The position numbers were made by a program, and so were the translations under genes. Below, one piece after another: positions 9,563-19,372 of a stretch of 49,816 nucleotides of DNA. The notes under the pieces are model-generated. The model was given only the letters and a program-made list of their open reading frames with translations. It made no database searches and was not told the DNA's origin. Positions within the stretch are counted from its first letter, which is position 1. Each line of letters starts with the position of its first letter. Where the stretch lies: assembly GCA_020726265.1 (NCBI GenBank), contig DYSZ01000005.1:1-49816 (forward strand), written 5' to 3'. The DNA is from Draconibacterium orientale (GTDB lineage Bacteria > Bacteroidota > Bacteroidia > Bacteroidales > Prolixibacteraceae).

Positions 9563-10132
9563 TTATGATCTCACACGTTCGCTGTACGACCTGTCTTCGG
9601 TGTTTACTTTAATAATATCGCCTTCGTTAATAAACATCGGAACCATCACTTCGGCACCGGTTTCAACGGTTGCTGGTTTTAAAGCATTCGAACTTGCGGT
9701 ATTGCCCTTTTCACCGGCAATGGTCGAAGTAACAACTAGTTCAACTACCGGTGGCATTGTGGCTGTAAGTGGTGTTTCTTCCTCGGCATGAAAAATTATC
9801 TGGATGATTTGTCCTTCCTTCATCAGGTCGGAGTTGTCAATCATTGTGTCGGGTATGGTGGTTTGCTCAAAAGTTTCAGTATTCATCACGTTCAGTCCCA
9901 TGTCATCTTTATAAAGGAACTGGTATTCGCGGGTTTCAACCCTTACGTCGTCAACTTTTACACCCGAGTTGAAAGTATTTTCAATTACCCTGCCTGTTTT
10001 TACGTTTCTCAGTTTGGTACGAACAAAAGCGGGCCCTTTTCCTGGTTTTACGTGAAGAAAACTTACAATTGTGTGAACCTCTCCTTTAAACATGAAACAC
10101 AATCCGTTTCTGAAATCTGCTGTTGATGCCAT
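9563..10132 (-). CDS. efp: Translation elongation factor P
   Basis: A 189-residue EF-P with KOW-like domain I and two OB domains. It promotes peptide-bond formation at polyproline stalls on the ribosome. The domain I tip loop reads HVKPGKGPAFVRTKL, with the loop lysine at K32. Position 34 of the loop is a proline, so any modification would act on K32. The final OB domain ends GDIIKVNTEDRSYSERV, as expected. Its own promoter and terminator are visible (10159-10187 and 9513-9542), so it is probably monocistronic. Confidence 0.97.
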   Translation of the reverse strand: MASTADFRNGLCFMFKGEVHTIVSFLHVKPGKGPAFVRTKLRNVKTGRVIENTFNSGVKVDDVRVETREYQFLYKDDMGLNVMNTETFEQTTIPDTMIDNSDLMKEGQIIQIIFHAEEETPLTATMPPVVELVVTSTIAGEKGNTASSNALKPATVETGAEVMVPMFINEGDIIKVNTEDRSYSERVRS

Positions 10133-10158
10133 TAATATTTTATTTTCAAATTAAGCCG

Positions 10159-10187
10159 CAAAATTAATCAAAACAGTTATAAATCAA
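10159..10187 (-). promoter_or_regulatory. Promoter of efp, Bacteroidota type
   Basis: On the minus strand TTG (10187-10185) is followed after 18 nt by TAATTTTG (10166-10159), an exact TAnnTTTG. The predicted transcript begins about 20 nt before the ATG at 10132. This is the best-formed promoter in the window. Confidence 0.65.
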
Positions 10188-10280
10188 TCTGCTGAATAAT
10201 TTTTTAGTCAAAAAATCTGCTGATTTTTCACTACCGACGATTGTTGACTGAAGTTTTACCGGTTTTTAACACAGTTATTC

Positions 10281-10994
10281 TCAGCCTAAAATTTTGTTTT
10301 TGGGGATAGTAGCCACAAAATTTTTAAGGTAAAACGGCTCGAAATAGGCCACATCCTCAAATTGTTTCGCCACATATTTTCGGTTCGAAAGATGAGTCAT
10401 AAAAGCGGCTGAAGTAGTTGTTGGTCCGGCAAAAACCGCATTTTCGTGTTGCAATACGCCTGCACATTTAGCTGCACCGTTACCAAAAAACAACACAGGT
10501 TGTTTTTCCAATGTTTCAGCAAGGAAATCAGAAGTAATTATTTCGGCTGAAACCGGCCTGATTTCGATACCGGCCAAATCGTACAATGAAGTATAAACTT
10601 CCATCCTGCGGGCATCAATCATAGGGCAGAAAAGTGGTTCGGCATCCGTCGTAATATTCGTAAACCTGCTGAAATTTGTAGCAGTGTAAACGCCAAGCGT
10701 TTTAAGCGAACCAACCGATATCAGCGGAATCCCTAACCCATAGCACAAACCTTTTGCTACAGAAACGCCAATCCTCAATCCGGTGTACGACCCCGGACCT
10801 TTGCTTACGGCAACTGCATCCAGCATTTTTTTATCGAGCTTGTTTTCGCTGAAAAGCTGCTCAATAAACACCGTCAGCAACCGCGAGTGGTTCATTCCTT
10901 CGGTGCTTTCTTTCAGGTAAACCGTCTCGCCATCCTTAGCCAGCGAAACCGAACAAACCTCTGTGGATGTTTCGATATTTAAAATTAGTACCAT
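10281..10994 (-). CDS. tsaB: tRNA threonylcarbamoyladenosine biosynthesis protein TsaB
   Basis: A 237-residue ASKHA-fold protein that partners TsaD and TsaE in t6A37 modification of ANN-decoding tRNAs. The N-terminal NIETSTEVCSVSLA and the diagnostic GPGSYTGLR (66-74) followed by IGVSVAKGL are clear. The zinc-binding HxxxH motif of TsaD is absent, which points to TsaB. Downstream efp is 148 bp away with its own promoter. The C-terminal half is divergent, as is usual for this family. Confidence 0.93.
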   Translation of the reverse strand: MVLILNIETSTEVCSVSLAKDGETVYLKESTEGMNHSRLLTVFIEQLFSENKLDKKMLDAVAVSKGPGSYTGLRIGVSVAKGLCYGLGIPLISVGSLKTLGVYTATNFSRFTNITTDAEPLFCPMIDARRMEVYTSLYDLAGIEIRPVSAEIITSDFLAETLEKQPVLFFGNGAAKCAGVLQHENAVFAGPTTTSAAFMTHLSNRKYVAKQFEDVAYFEPFYLKNFVATIPKNKILG

Positions 10995-11020
10995 AATCTT
11001 CTCTGCAAAAATTGTTGCAG

Positions 11021-11028
11021 CAAAAATA
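11021..11028 (-). promoter_or_regulatory. Candidate -7 box (TATTTTTG) for tsaB
   Basis: An exact TAnnTTTG on the minus strand, about 27 nt upstream of the tsaB ATG, inside the 187-bp gap that separates tsaB from the DUF6427 gene. No clear TTG at the expected -33 distance. Confidence 0.4.
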
Positions 11029-11181
11029 GTGATTCCTGTGAAACAGGAGGGGGATTATTTTTTTGAGTTCAACCGCTCAAAACTTTGGAATGCACCTTAC
11101 AAATCTGATCCTGAGAAACAATGAAGGGGGTTTTTACTGGCAGAAGAAACATTATCATTTAATAATTGAATAACCTGCGTT

Positions 11182-12189
11182 TTATACTTTTACAAAATCG
11201 AAATAACGCGCCACCTGCATAAATGCAGATGCCAGTAACAACAGAGAAAAGAGTAATTCGCTCCAGAAAGTTGAAGTTATAGACGAAAGAAGATTGGCAA
11301 TAAGAAAGGAAACGGGAATAAACAAAATGATAAGAAATTCCTGAGACGTGGCTGGAACCAGCGCAAAACTGAACATCGAAAAAACAAAAAGAATGAAAAG
11401 AACCTGGAAATATTTTCTTGTACTCACTTTGCTCGAATCGTATAACTGCAGCATTTTAAAGCTGCCAATAATTGTCAGAAGCGCAATAATTCCGGCGTAA
11501 CCTAACAACAGGTAGTTTTTGCTGAAATGACTCACCGGTGTGAGGATGTTATCTCCGAAAATGGTAATTGCCTCAACAATCCTGTCGGTGAAGAAGAGAT
11601 AACTGAACGCAAAAAGCCACGGCAACAGAAACCCGATAAACAGTGCAAAATAGTCGCGGAACAGTGGCTCGCGGCGCAATACCGAAACTGCAATAAATAA
11701 CGCCGGAAGCAGCGCCAGCAGGTTAAAATAGAACAATGAACCGATGCTTAGAAATAATCCGGCGTTAAAAAAGTGGGTTACTGGTTCGGGGTTGTTAAAT
11801 ACCGAAAAAATGCTGTAAATCGAAAGCATTAACAGTATTGCGGCAAGATAAAGAGGGTGGAGTGTGTGCATCGGAGTGAGTCCGCCAACCAACAGGATAA
11901 AAACCAGTGCCGGAAGTTTTGTGCGCACTTTAATCAGCGAAAAACTGATGTTAATCTGCTGTATAAGGAATGAAACGAACAAAACAATGGCCAGCGACAG
12001 CGCCACCTGCAACAGCGGCAATTGCTGGGTTACTGAATAAATAGGTGAATAAAGCAAATCTTTACCTTCGCCTTCGAAAAATGTGTACCCGAGCGGAACC
12101 ATTAACGACTGCAACCAAAGCAAAACAGCAATTACGAGGTAAGCAATATTTACCAGAGACCCCTGCGATTTTAAAAATTTCAGTATCAT
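11182..12189 (-). CDS. DUF6427 family multi-pass membrane protein
   Basis: The protein has 335 residues and is very hydrophobic, with about nine to ten membrane helices. Features include LVGGLTPMHTLHPLYLA near 100 and RREPLFRDYFALFIGF near 175. I recognise it as the Bacteroidota DUF6427 type; no function is established. It begins 3 bp after purD, so the two are co-transcribed. The pairing with a purine enzyme is probably only positional. A weak hairpin near 11033-11045 lies downstream. Confidence 0.7.
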   Translation of the reverse strand: MILKFLKSQGSLVNIAYLVIAVLLWLQSLMVPLGYTFFEGEGKDLLYSPIYSVTQQLPLLQVALSLAIVLFVSFLIQQINISFSLIKVRTKLPALVFILLVGGLTPMHTLHPLYLAAILLMLSIYSIFSVFNNPEPVTHFFNAGLFLSIGSLFYFNLLALLPALFIAVSVLRREPLFRDYFALFIGFLLPWLFAFSYLFFTDRIVEAITIFGDNILTPVSHFSKNYLLLGYAGIIALLTIIGSFKMLQLYDSSKVSTRKYFQVLFILFVFSMFSFALVPATSQEFLIILFIPVSFLIANLLSSITSTFWSELLFSLLLLASAFMQVARYFDFVKV

Positions 12190-12192
12190 GGC

Positions 12193-13461
12193 TTATAAAT
12201 CAAAACCGATATCTTTTCGGAAATATTTCTTTTCAAACTGAATTAACCCGGCATTTTTATACGATGTGGTCAGTGCTTCGGCTCGTGTTGCGCCGTATGA
12301 ACTCACAGCAATTACACGGCCACCAGCGGTTACTACTTTCCCATCAACCGGTTTTGTTCCGGCATGAAAAACAATACTGTCGGTTACAAGTTCAGTACCT
12401 GAAATTTCTTTGCCGTTTTCATAGCTCCCGGGGTACCCTCCCGAAACAAGCATCACAGTGGCAGCAGCGCGGGCATCGGGTTCAATGGTTGCTTTGTCAA
12501 GCGTACCTGTGGCAGCGGCAACGAGCAGGTCGGCAAAATCCGATGTTATGCGCAACATCACCACTTCGGTTTCAGGGTCGCCCATCCGCGCGTTGTATTC
12601 AATTACAAACGGTTCGCCATTTACGTTAATCAACCCGAAAAACACAAACCCGCAATAGTCAATTCCCTCTTTTTGCAAACCCGCAATGGTGGGCTGAATA
12701 ATCTGTTTCTCCACCTTTTCCATAAAAATAGCATCGGCAAACGGCACGGGCGAAACAGCACCCATTCCGCCGGTGTTCAGACTGGTGTCGCCTTCGCCAA
12801 TGCGTTTGTAATCTTTGGCTTCGGGCAGTATTTTGTAGTTTTTGCCATCGGTAATTGCAAAAACCGATACCTCGATTCCGCTTAAAAATTCCTCAATCAC
12901 CACTTTGCTGCTGGCGTCGCCAAATTGTCCGGCTAACATTTCTGTCAAAGCGCTCTCGGCTTCAGTAATCGAATCGATAATCAGTACGCCTTTCCCGGCA
13001 GCCAGGCCATCGGCTTTTAAAACATACGGTGCCTGAAGCGATTTCAGAAAAGCAATTCCGTCGGGTAGATTCTGGTTGGTAACAGTGATAAACCGGGCTG
13101 TCGGAATGTGGTTTCTCATCATAAACTCCTTGGCAAAATCTTTACTGCCCTCAAGCTGTGCTCCCATTTTTTTCGGGCCCACCACCATGATGTTTTTCAG
13201 TTCGGTGTCGGCGGCAAAAAAGTCGTGCAGGCCTTCCACCAGCGGCACTTCGGGCCCTACAAGCATCAGGTCGATTTTATGGGTTATTGAGAATTCTTTT
13301 AATTGCTGAAAGTCGCTTACTCCGGCGGCAAGATTGGTTCCGAGTTGGGCAGTGCCTGCATTTCCGGGGGCAAAAAACAGGTTGGCCACTTTTGGGCTCT
13401 GTTTTAATTTCCAGCCAAATGCGTGTTCGCGACCTCCTGAACCAACTATCAATACATTCAT
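12193..13461 (-). CDS. purD: Phosphoribosylamine--glycine ligase (GAR synthetase)
   Basis: A 422-residue ATP-grasp enzyme joining phosphoribosylamine and glycine in de novo purine synthesis. The N-terminal [14 protein letters not shown] (5-18), the ATP-grasp core with [17 protein letters not shown], and the metal-binding [12 protein letters not shown] segment are all present. A C-terminal GARS-C domain ends in FRKDIGFDL. The start is placed at the ATG at 13461. The frame is open to 13563, but that extension crosses the terminator hairpin at 13541-13577 and adds no family residues. Upstream transcription from the DUF2723 gene should stop at that hairpin. Confidence 0.96.
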   Translation of the reverse strand: MNVLIVGSGGREHAFGWKLKQSPKVANLFFAPGNAGTAQLGTNLAAGVSDFQQLKEFSITHKIDLMLVGPEVPLVEGLHDFFAADTELKNIMVVGPKKMGAQLEGSKDFAKEFMMRNHIPTARFITVTNQNLPDGIAFLKSLQAPYVLKADGLAAGKGVLIIDSITEAESALTEMLAGQFGDASSKVVIEEFLSGIEVSVFAITDGKNYKILPEAKDYKRIGEGDTSLNTGGMGAVSPVPFADAIFMEKVEKQIIQPTIAGLQKEGIDYCGFVFFGLINVNGEPFVIEYNARMGDPETEVVMLRITSDFADLLVAAATGTLDKATIEPDARAAATVMLVSGGYPGSYENGKEISGTELVTDSIVFHAGTKPVDGKVVTAGGRVIAVSSYGATRAEALTTSYKNAGLIQFEKKYFRKDIGFDL

Positions 13462-13540
13462 TTTTTTTAGGTTTTGCGCGTGAAGATAGAATTTATTCAA
13501 ATTCGATTCCTGTTGTTTTTGTGAATAAAAGATTAAATCA

Positions 13541-13577
13541 AAAAAGCCGGGTACTTTTTGCAAATGCCCGGCTTTTT
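13541..13577 (-). terminator. Strong rho-independent terminator after the DUF2723 gene
   Basis: A perfect 11-bp stem formed by AAAAAGCCGGG (13541-13551) and CCCGGCTTTTT (13567-13577), loop 15 nt, flanked by A and T runs. On the minus strand it lies 15 nt past the DUF2723 stop and ahead of purD. It is symmetrical enough to work in both directions. Confidence 0.85.
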
Positions 13578-13591
13578 CTGATTTTATAAAG

Positions 13592-16500
13592 TTAGTTTAC
13601 CCCGAATTTCGTCAGCCCCGACTGCAATGCCTCGCCGGCTTTTTTGGCAAGTTCGGGTTGGTTGTTCACTTTGGCAGTACGTTCAATCAACTGCATAAAA
13701 AACAGCGTTCGCTGAATTTCCTCGTTGATGCTTTTGCTCTGAACAAACTTGCTGTCGAGTGAGAAGTAGTAGTTTAAATCATCGTTAAACGAATCTAAAG
13801 CGATTGTCAAAGCCTGTGCTCCTTTTTCTGTCGCGCCGGCTTTTAAATAATTATTGGCTAGTTCGATGGTGAAATAACCCGGAGGCACAATACGTTGCGG
13901 AATCAATTCGAAACAACGATCGATAACTGCAATGGCAGACTCATTTTTCCCCTCTTCGATAAGCGTGGAGGCAAGGCGTTGAAAGCTGTTGGAAACATTA
14001 GTCATCATCCGCACATTGTTTTCGTCGATATATACATTCGGGTCGTTTATACCGCCCCATTTGAATTTGTTCATCAGGTTGTCGTACATAATATCCGAAG
14101 CCACAACACCAAACAACAACCTGTCGGGCTGACTTTGCCCTTTAATCGGAACCAGCCTATAGGCAAATCCTTCAAGCTGAAAATAGTTTTCAAGGTTGAG
14201 GTATTTATCGCTGCCAACGGTCATCGCCCAGTAAATGGGTCGTTCCCAGTTGTTGGTTGCCAGCAGGTCGAGTATCATCAGTTCATCTTTCGAAACATAA
14301 TTCCGGTCAGAAAGGTCGATGTACATGGTGTCCACAATTTTATCATAATCTTCGGGTCTTACCACTTTATTTCGTATAACAGCTTCTTTATCAATTTTAA
14401 AGCTGATGATTTTTTTAGGTATATAGGCAGCATTTTCGGCTTGTTGCAGTTTCGTGGCCGGATTTTCGTCAGAAACAAAATTGATAGCTTCTTTCGCCCC
14501 GATGGTTGGTCTGTTTAATCGCTGGTTATCTATAAGATATACAATATCACGGGTTCCCTGCCTGTATTTTTCAGGGGCCATTGAAATTGGCATCGGTGCC
14601 GAGTTGTACGCCTGTCGTCTCATTTGGTTGATGTACCAGTCGGTTTGCAGATAGCTGAGGTTGCAAACACGCACATCGGTGCGCACACCTTCAACCTCCT
14701 GGTTGTACCACAAAGGGAAGGTATCGTTGTCGCCATTGGTAAAAATGATACCGTTTGGCGCACAGGTTACAAGGTAATTGGCGCCAAAATCGCGGGCAGT
14801 GTAACGGCCCGAGCGATCGTGGTCGTCCCAGTTTTCGGCGGCCATAATTCCGGGAACCAAAACGAGCGAAAGTACACTGGCAATTCCGGCAGCAACAGTT
14901 TCGGGCATAAATTTTTTCAATCCTTCGGCCAATGCCAGTACACCAAGACCGAGCCAGATGGCAAACGCATAAAACGATGCCGCGTAAGCATAATCACGCT
15001 CACGTGGCTGATGCGGATACTGGTTCAGGTAAACTACAATGGCTAACCCAGTCATAAAGAACAGCAGGAAAACCACCCAAACACCTTTTTTACCTTCGGC
15101 GCCTTTGCTGTACTGGTAAAACAAACCAAGTAACCCAAGCAACAACGGCAGGAAATAATAGGTATTCCGTCCCTTGTTTCCGTCCAGACTTGCAGGCAGG
15201 TTTTGCTGGTCGCCCAACCGCGCTTCGTCGATAAAGTTGATGCCGCTGATCCAGTTTCCGTGAATCACACTGCCATGACTTTGAATATCGTTCTGGCGGC
15301 CCACAAAATTCCACATAAAATAGCGCCAGTACATGTAGTTTACATGGTAGCGAAAGAAAAACCGCATATTTTCGGTAAAAGTTGGTTTTATAATTACTTC
15401 GTTTTCGCCCTGTTCGTTACGGTGCTGAATACGGTTTCCCTTTATTTCACCCCAGTCTTTGTAATCCTGGGCATGTGAGGGTTCCATGGTACTCCACATC
15501 CTCGGGAAAACCATATTAAATTTATCATCGTAATTCGGAACCACGCGGCGATAAGTTATTTTGTATTTGCCATCGATTTGTGAATAAACCGGTTTCCCTT
15601 CGAGATAACGGTTTTGCGGGTTGAGTGGTGAATCAAAAAACTGACCGTACATTAACGGGCGTTCACCGTATTGCTCGCGGTTGAGGTAACTTAAAAGCGA
15701 AAATGCATTGTTGGGGCTGTTCTGGTCCATGGGTGGCTGTGCCGATGAACGGATAATTATGAGTGCAAACGAAGAATAACCAATTAGAATTACTGCAACT
15801 CCGGCCAGAATTGTATTCCACACCACAAGTTGCTTTTTGAGTGTGTACCAGATTCCGTAAGCAATACCGGCGATAATGGCGGCAATATAAAATAAAATCC
15901 CTGAGTGGAATGGCAGACCGAAAGTGTTTACAAACAGTAACTCGAACCATGAGCCGATGGTAACAACCCCCGGAATAATGCCATACATGATGAACCCGAG
16001 AATGGTAACCGACAAGCCAAGTGCAATAAGAATGCCATTGCGGGTAACATCGTATTTCTTAAAATAATAAACAAAAACAATGGCCGGAATTGCCAGCAGG
16101 TTCAGCAAGTGCACACCGATGGAAAGACCGATGATGTAAGCGATGAAAATAAGCCAGCGGTTGGCCTGGGGTTCGTTGGCCACGTTTTCCCACTTCAGGA
16201 TGGCCCAGAAAACCACGGCTGTCATCAGCGAAGATGAGGCATAAACTTCGCCTTCAACCGCCGAAAACCAGAAGGTATCAGAAAAGGTGTAGGCAAGCGC
16301 TCCCACAAATCCACTGGCTAAAATGGCAATGGTTTGTCCGGTTGAAAGCTCTTTACTGTTGTTCACCAGCTTTTTGGCAAGATGGGTGATAGTCCAGAAC
16401 AAAAACATAATGGTAAAAGCACTGGCCAGCGCCGACATTGCATTTATCAGCATTGCGGCATCGCCTGCGCCGCCAAACAGCGTGAAAATACGCCCGACTA

Positions 16501-16675
16501 TCATAAACAGTGGCGCTCCCGGAGGATGTCCCACTTCAAATTTGTACGAGGTGGTGATAAACTCGCCGCAGTCCCAGAAACTCACGGTTGGTTCAATGGT
16601 CATCATGTAAACAATGGCTGAAATAAGAAAGGCAGCCCAGCCTAAAATGTTGTTGTAAAGTTGGTATTTCTTCAT
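13592..16675 (-). CDS. DUF2723 family (GT117-type) protein O-mannosyltransferase-like membrane protein
   Basis: The protein has 1027 residues. The N-terminal half carries about a dozen membrane helices of GT-C type. The first extracytoplasmic loop reads [11 protein letters not shown] (31-40), placing acidic residues D35 and E38 where GT-C enzymes use a catalytic acid, followed by GHPPGAPLF. The C-terminal ~400 residues are soluble, with helical-repeat character towards the end (about 850-1000). The family is established as a Bacteroidota glycosyltransferase related to protein O-mannosylation. The substrate here is unknown. Single gene with a strong terminator; full length for the family. Confidence 0.85.
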   Translation of the reverse strand: MKKYQLYNNILGWAAFLISAIVYMMTIEPTVSFWDCGEFITTSYKFEVGHPPGAPLFMIVGRIFTLFGGAGDAAMLINAMSALASAFTIMFLFWTITHLAKKLVNNSKELSTGQTIAILASGFVGALAYTFSDTFWFSAVEGEVYASSSLMTAVVFWAILKWENVANEPQANRWLIFIAYIIGLSIGVHLLNLLAIPAIVFVYYFKKYDVTRNGILIALGLSVTILGFIMYGIIPGVVTIGSWFELLFVNTFGLPFHSGILFYIAAIIAGIAYGIWYTLKKQLVVWNTILAGVAVILIGYSSFALIIIRSSAQPPMDQNSPNNAFSLLSYLNREQYGERPLMYGQFFDSPLNPQNRYLEGKPVYSQIDGKYKITYRRVVPNYDDKFNMVFPRMWSTMEPSHAQDYKDWGEIKGNRIQHRNEQGENEVIIKPTFTENMRFFFRYHVNYMYWRYFMWNFVGRQNDIQSHGSVIHGNWISGINFIDEARLGDQQNLPASLDGNKGRNTYYFLPLLLGLLGLFYQYSKGAEGKKGVWVVFLLFFMTGLAIVVYLNQYPHQPRERDYAYAASFYAFAIWLGLGVLALAEGLKKFMPETVAAGIASVLSLVLVPGIMAAENWDDHDRSGRYTARDFGANYLVTCAPNGIIFTNGDNDTFPLWYNQEVEGVRTDVRVCNLSYLQTDWYINQMRRQAYNSAPMPISMAPEKYRQGTRDIVYLIDNQRLNRPTIGAKEAINFVSDENPATKLQQAENAAYIPKKIISFKIDKEAVIRNKVVRPEDYDKIVDTMYIDLSDRNYVSKDELMILDLLATNNWERPIYWAMTVGSDKYLNLENYFQLEGFAYRLVPIKGQSQPDRLLFGVVASDIMYDNLMNKFKWGGINDPNVYIDENNVRMMTNVSNSFQRLASTLIEEGKNESAIAVIDRCFELIPQRIVPPGYFTIELANNYLKAGATEKGAQALTIALDSFNDDLNYYFSLDSKFVQSKSINEEIQRTLFFMQLIERTAKVNNQPELAKKAGEALQSGLTKFGVN

Positions 16676-16825
16676 TTGGTATCGATATCAATGATATTCA
16701 GTTGCGATTTTTAAAAATAACAGGGGCGAAGATAATGGTTTTGTTACAAACTGATTGACAGGGCGGTTTTTTTAAGAATCTTTAAAAAGATTGACATTAA
16801 ATCATAGGTGTATGGTGAAATTTAT

Positions 16826-16981
16826 GAGATTCCTCGCTTCGCGTCGGAATGACTGTTTTCTGGATATTGTCGCATTTGGGAGGGGAGGTTTTGCGGCGAA
16901 GCCGCAAAACCTCCCCTCCCAAATGCCCGTAAACCTAACTTATTGTCATTCTGAACGAAATAAAATGAAGTGAAGAATCTC
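16826..16981. repeat. Nested palindromic element: outer GATTC/GAATC arms around a perfect 26-bp hairpin
   Basis: Inner part: arms 16872-16897 and 16901-16926 are exact reverse complements (26 bp) around a 3-nt GAA loop. The stem includes GGGGAGGTTTTGCGGC. Outer part: GAGATTC...GGAATGAC (16826-16853) pairs imperfectly with GTCATTC...GAATCTC (16945-16981). The layout matches the element at 37550-37690. It occupies most of the 342-bp gap between pgeF and the DUF2723 gene. A short open frame crossing it (16791-16973) is not a gene. Confidence 0.85.
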
Positions 16982-17017
16982 ATCTTTAATTTATTTTTTA
17001 ACAGGACACTATTGATT

Positions 17018-17770
17018 TTAAATCAGCATAATTCCCGATACCATACGACCCGTTTCAGCCCCTTCTTTCCGGGCTGAAAAATACCGGTCGTTGAGGGTAA
17101 ATGAGCATTCACCTATGATTTCAATGTTTTTGGTCTGTAACCCGGCATGGAGTAAAACCTGGCGGTTGGCTTCCCACAAATCGATGTGGTTTTTGCCCGA
17201 AGAATTTAAACGAATGGCTTTTCCGGCGTTGGGAATTGAACGCAACACGGCTTCGGTAACTTCGTTGCCCACTTCGTACATTGCCGGACTGATTGACGGG
17301 CCGATGGCAGCAATGATGTTCGCAGTGTCGGAGCCAAATTTATCTGTCATTTTCTGTACGGCTGCGGCTGCAATCTTTTTAACAGTTCCACGCCAGCCTG
17401 CATGAATGGCTGCAATTACTTTCTTTTTGCTGTCGAACAACAAAATGGGAACACAATCTGCCGTTTGCACACAAATGCAAATGCCTTTTTGGTTGGTTAC
17501 AAGCGCATCGGTTTCGGTGATTTCGCAGTCGGGAACTCCGTCAATTTCTGCCACACAATCGGTGTGGGTTTGCCGCGGAAAAACAAGCTGCTGCACTTCA
17601 ATGCCCAACTTTTCAGCCAACTGTTTGCGGGTTTCGGTATAAATTTCGGGCGAGTCGCCGGTAAATCGTGTATTTTCAGTATCAAAAGATTGTTTAGTGC
17701 TTGTAAACGCTACAAGGTTTTGGTACGGTGAGAATATGTTGTAGTGAATAAAATTGTGTTTTTTATGCAT
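17018..17770 (-). CDS. pgeF: PgeF/YfiH family peptidoglycan-editing factor (polyphenol-oxidase-like, purine nucleoside phosphorylase fold)
   Basis: A 250-residue DUF152/YfiH protein. The metal-site residues fit the family: QTHTD (H69), TADCVP (C106) and IHAGWRG (H123). AIGPSIS, EVGNEV and the terminal NDRYFSARKEGAETGRM are also typical. In E. coli the protein keeps non-canonical stem peptides out of peptidoglycan precursors; other members show adenosine or purine nucleoside phosphorylase activity. The start overlaps the stop of the upstream Crp/Fnr gene by 8 nt, implying co-transcription and translational coupling. Confidence 0.92.
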   Translation of the reverse strand: MHKKHNFIHYNIFSPYQNLVAFTSTKQSFDTENTRFTGDSPEIYTETRKQLAEKLGIEVQQLVFPRQTHTDCVAEIDGVPDCEITETDALVTNQKGICICVQTADCVPILLFDSKKKVIAAIHAGWRGTVKKIAAAAVQKMTDKFGSDTANIIAAIGPSISPAMYEVGNEVTEAVLRSIPNAGKAIRLNSSGKNHIDLWEANRQVLLHAGLQTKNIEIIGECSFTLNDRYFSARKEGAETGRMVSGIMLI

Positions 17771-18437
17771 GACTGATGAGTTCGTTGAGTGCTTTTTTAT
17801 TGAGAAATGTTACCGTTTTAGCCGAAATACTAATCAGCCCGTCTTTTTGCATTTCGCCGAAAACACGTGCGAGCGACGGGCGCGTAACCCCAAACAAATT
17901 GGCCAGTTGTTGCTGCGTGTTTTTTAGTTCAACCGAATGAAACCTGTCGCCGGCCTGTTGCAGCAGGAAATAGGCAACTTTTCCTTTTATCGTTTTGAAA
18001 CTCAGAAATTGTAGTTTCTGCGACAAAAACTGCGCCCGCGAAATGCTGTTAAGGTAGTTGCGCAAAAGCTGGCTGTTCATCTGGAGCAGTTTCAGAAATT
18101 CGCTGACAGGAATGACTAAAATGCTGCATTTCTCATTGGCAGTAACCGTAACCGGGAATTTGTTTTCCTGTCCGAACAGAAATGCCGCTGCCAGTGGTTT
18201 TGGCGCTTCAACGTCTTCAATTTTTATTGTTTTTCCGGAGTAATCAATCATTTCGCCACGCACGCTTCCCGAAATCACAATATTCAGGTTGGTCACACGC
18301 TCGCCGGCAACTACAACCACTTCGTCTTTACTGAATTTTTTAATTTGAAAATGAATCTGTTTCAGTAGCTTTTCTGCTTCAGTTTCAGAAATGCCACTGA
18401 AAACGGGGCAAAGTGTTAAAAGCTGGTAATCGATCAT
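17763..18437 (-). CDS. Crp/Fnr family transcriptional regulator
   Basis: About 224 residues from the ATG at 18437 (MIDYQLL); an in-frame upstream start at 18482 is possible. The cyclic-nucleotide-binding-like beta-roll spans about 10-125, with FSKDEVVVVAGERVTNL. The C-terminal Crp-type winged helix has the recognition region QQLANLFGVTRPSLARVFGE (~175-195). No N-terminal cysteine cluster is seen, so there is no sign of an Fe-S sensor; haem or NO sensing as in DNR is possible but unproven. It faces the broken 4Fe-4S protein gene at 18514 and overlaps pgeF. Confidence 0.88.
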   Translation of the reverse strand: MIDYQLLTLCPVFSGISETEAEKLLKQIHFQIKKFSKDEVVVVAGERVTNLNIVISGSVRGEMIDYSGKTIKIEDVEAPKPLAAAFLFGQENKFPVTVTANEKCSILVIPVSEFLKLLQMNSQLLRNYLNSISRAQFLSQKLQFLSFKTIKGKVAYFLLQQAGDRFHSVELKNTQQQLANLFGVTRPSLARVFGEMQKDGLISISAKTVTFLNKKALNELISHA

Positions 18438-18483
18438 TTTCTGTTTTGTAACAATTGGTACTGGTTTACAAACGTACCGCACC

Positions 18484-18491
18484 TACTTTTG
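18484..18491 (+). promoter_or_regulatory. -7 box (TACTTTTG) of the 4Fe-4S pseudogene, next to an inverted repeat
   Basis: TACTTTTG matches TAnnTTTG and sits 22 nt upstream of the ATG at 18514. An inverted repeat TTTGTAA (18445-18451) / TTACAAA (18466-18472), spacer 14, lies just upstream. It could be a binding site for the divergently encoded Crp/Fnr regulator, which would keep the promoter architecture after the gene itself decayed. Confidence 0.4.
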
Positions 18492-18513
18492 TTTTCAAAT
18501 TAAACGGAAAGAA

Positions 18514-19225
18514 ATGATTCGTGAAATTGTAAAGATAGATGAAGATTTGTGTAATGGTTGTGGCGACTGTGTTCCGAACTGTCACGAAGGAGCTTTGCAC
18601 ACCTGAAACATTTACAGGAGCACGGCGAAACCGGATTCCTGAATGTTGCGCTGACTTACATAAAAGCTAACCGCGATTTTATGCCTTTCAAAATAAGCGA
18701 AGTGCACGAACTTTTGCACAGCGACAAAAAGGAACAACCCTCACAAGCGCAACCGGCTCCGGGTTGTGGTTGTGCAGGCTCGGCTCCGCAGTCGTTTTCT
18801 GTTGCCGGAATAAAATGGCATCAGAGCCGGCAGGTGAAGTGCCTTCTGAACTTACCCAGTGGCCTGTGCAGATGCATCTTATCAACCCGGTGGCATCGTA
18901 TTTCAATGGCGCCGATTTGCTGGTTGCCGCCGACTGTGCTGCATTCTCGTATGGTAATTTTCATAACCATTTTATAAAAGGCAAAAAGCTTGTAATTGCC
19001 TGTCCGAAACTCGACCAGGGAAAAGATATTTATGTACAGAAACTAGTAAAACTGATTGACGATGCGCGGGTAAACACCATTACCGTGGTTATTATGGAAG
19101 TTCCGTGCTGCGGTGGTTTATCGCAAATGGTGCAGATGGCAACGCAAACGGCTTCGCGCCGGGTACCTGTAAAAGTAGTGGTTATTGGTATTAAAGGCGA
19201 TGTATTATCGGAAGAGTGGTTTTAA
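18514..19225 (+). pseudogene. Broken 4Fe-4S ferredoxin-domain protein gene (internal deletion plus frameshift)
   Basis: From the ATG at 18514 the frame encodes MIREIVKIDEDLCNGCGDCV and NCHEGAL, an N-terminal 4Fe-4S CxxCxxC...C motif, then hits TGA at 18604. The remainder continues in another frame with HLKHLQEHGETGFLN and GCGCAGSAPQ. A second shift near 18800-18815 leads into the intact C-terminus (LTQWPVQMHLINP, AADCAAFSYGNF, CPKLDQ, VPCCGGL), ending at 19225. Complete homologues have a second cluster motif of some 60-70 residues between EGAL and the HLKHL segment, and it is missing here. Such proteins often neighbour a Crp/Fnr regulator and hydroxylamine reductase (hcp). No hcp is present. 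Two independent lesions argue for a true pseudogene. Confidence 0.85.
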
Positions 19226-19328
19226 CGACCTCGTCTTTCTTTCAAAATCCTGATTGCACGAAGCAAATTGAAAACATTTCATTTTTGTTAAATCTTAATT
19301 TATAAAAACAAAGAAAAAGTTATTATCT

Positions 19329-19336
19329 TACTTTTG
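19329..19336 (+). promoter_or_regulatory. Candidate -7 box (TACTTTTG) for the DedA/ATP-grasp gene
   Basis: Exact TAnnTTTG match 37 nt before the ATG at 19373, in the 147-bp gap after the pseudogene. No clear -33 element at the usual distance. Confidence 0.4.
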
Positions 19337-19372
19337 GTAAAAACAGAAATTAATAAATTCTAATCAGATCAG

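Noticed and set aside
11033-11066. CCTGT-GAA-ACAGG hairpin followed by a T-run on the plus strand
   Set aside because: The stem is only 5 bp, the T-run is 18 nt away, and no plus-strand gene precedes it.
13462-13563. N-terminal extension of purD
   Set aside because: The extension crosses a strong terminator and lacks family residues; the ATG at 13461 gives the standard N-terminus.
16791-16973. A 60-codon open frame in the pgeF/DUF2723 gap
   Set aside because: It translates the nested palindrome; no coding signal.
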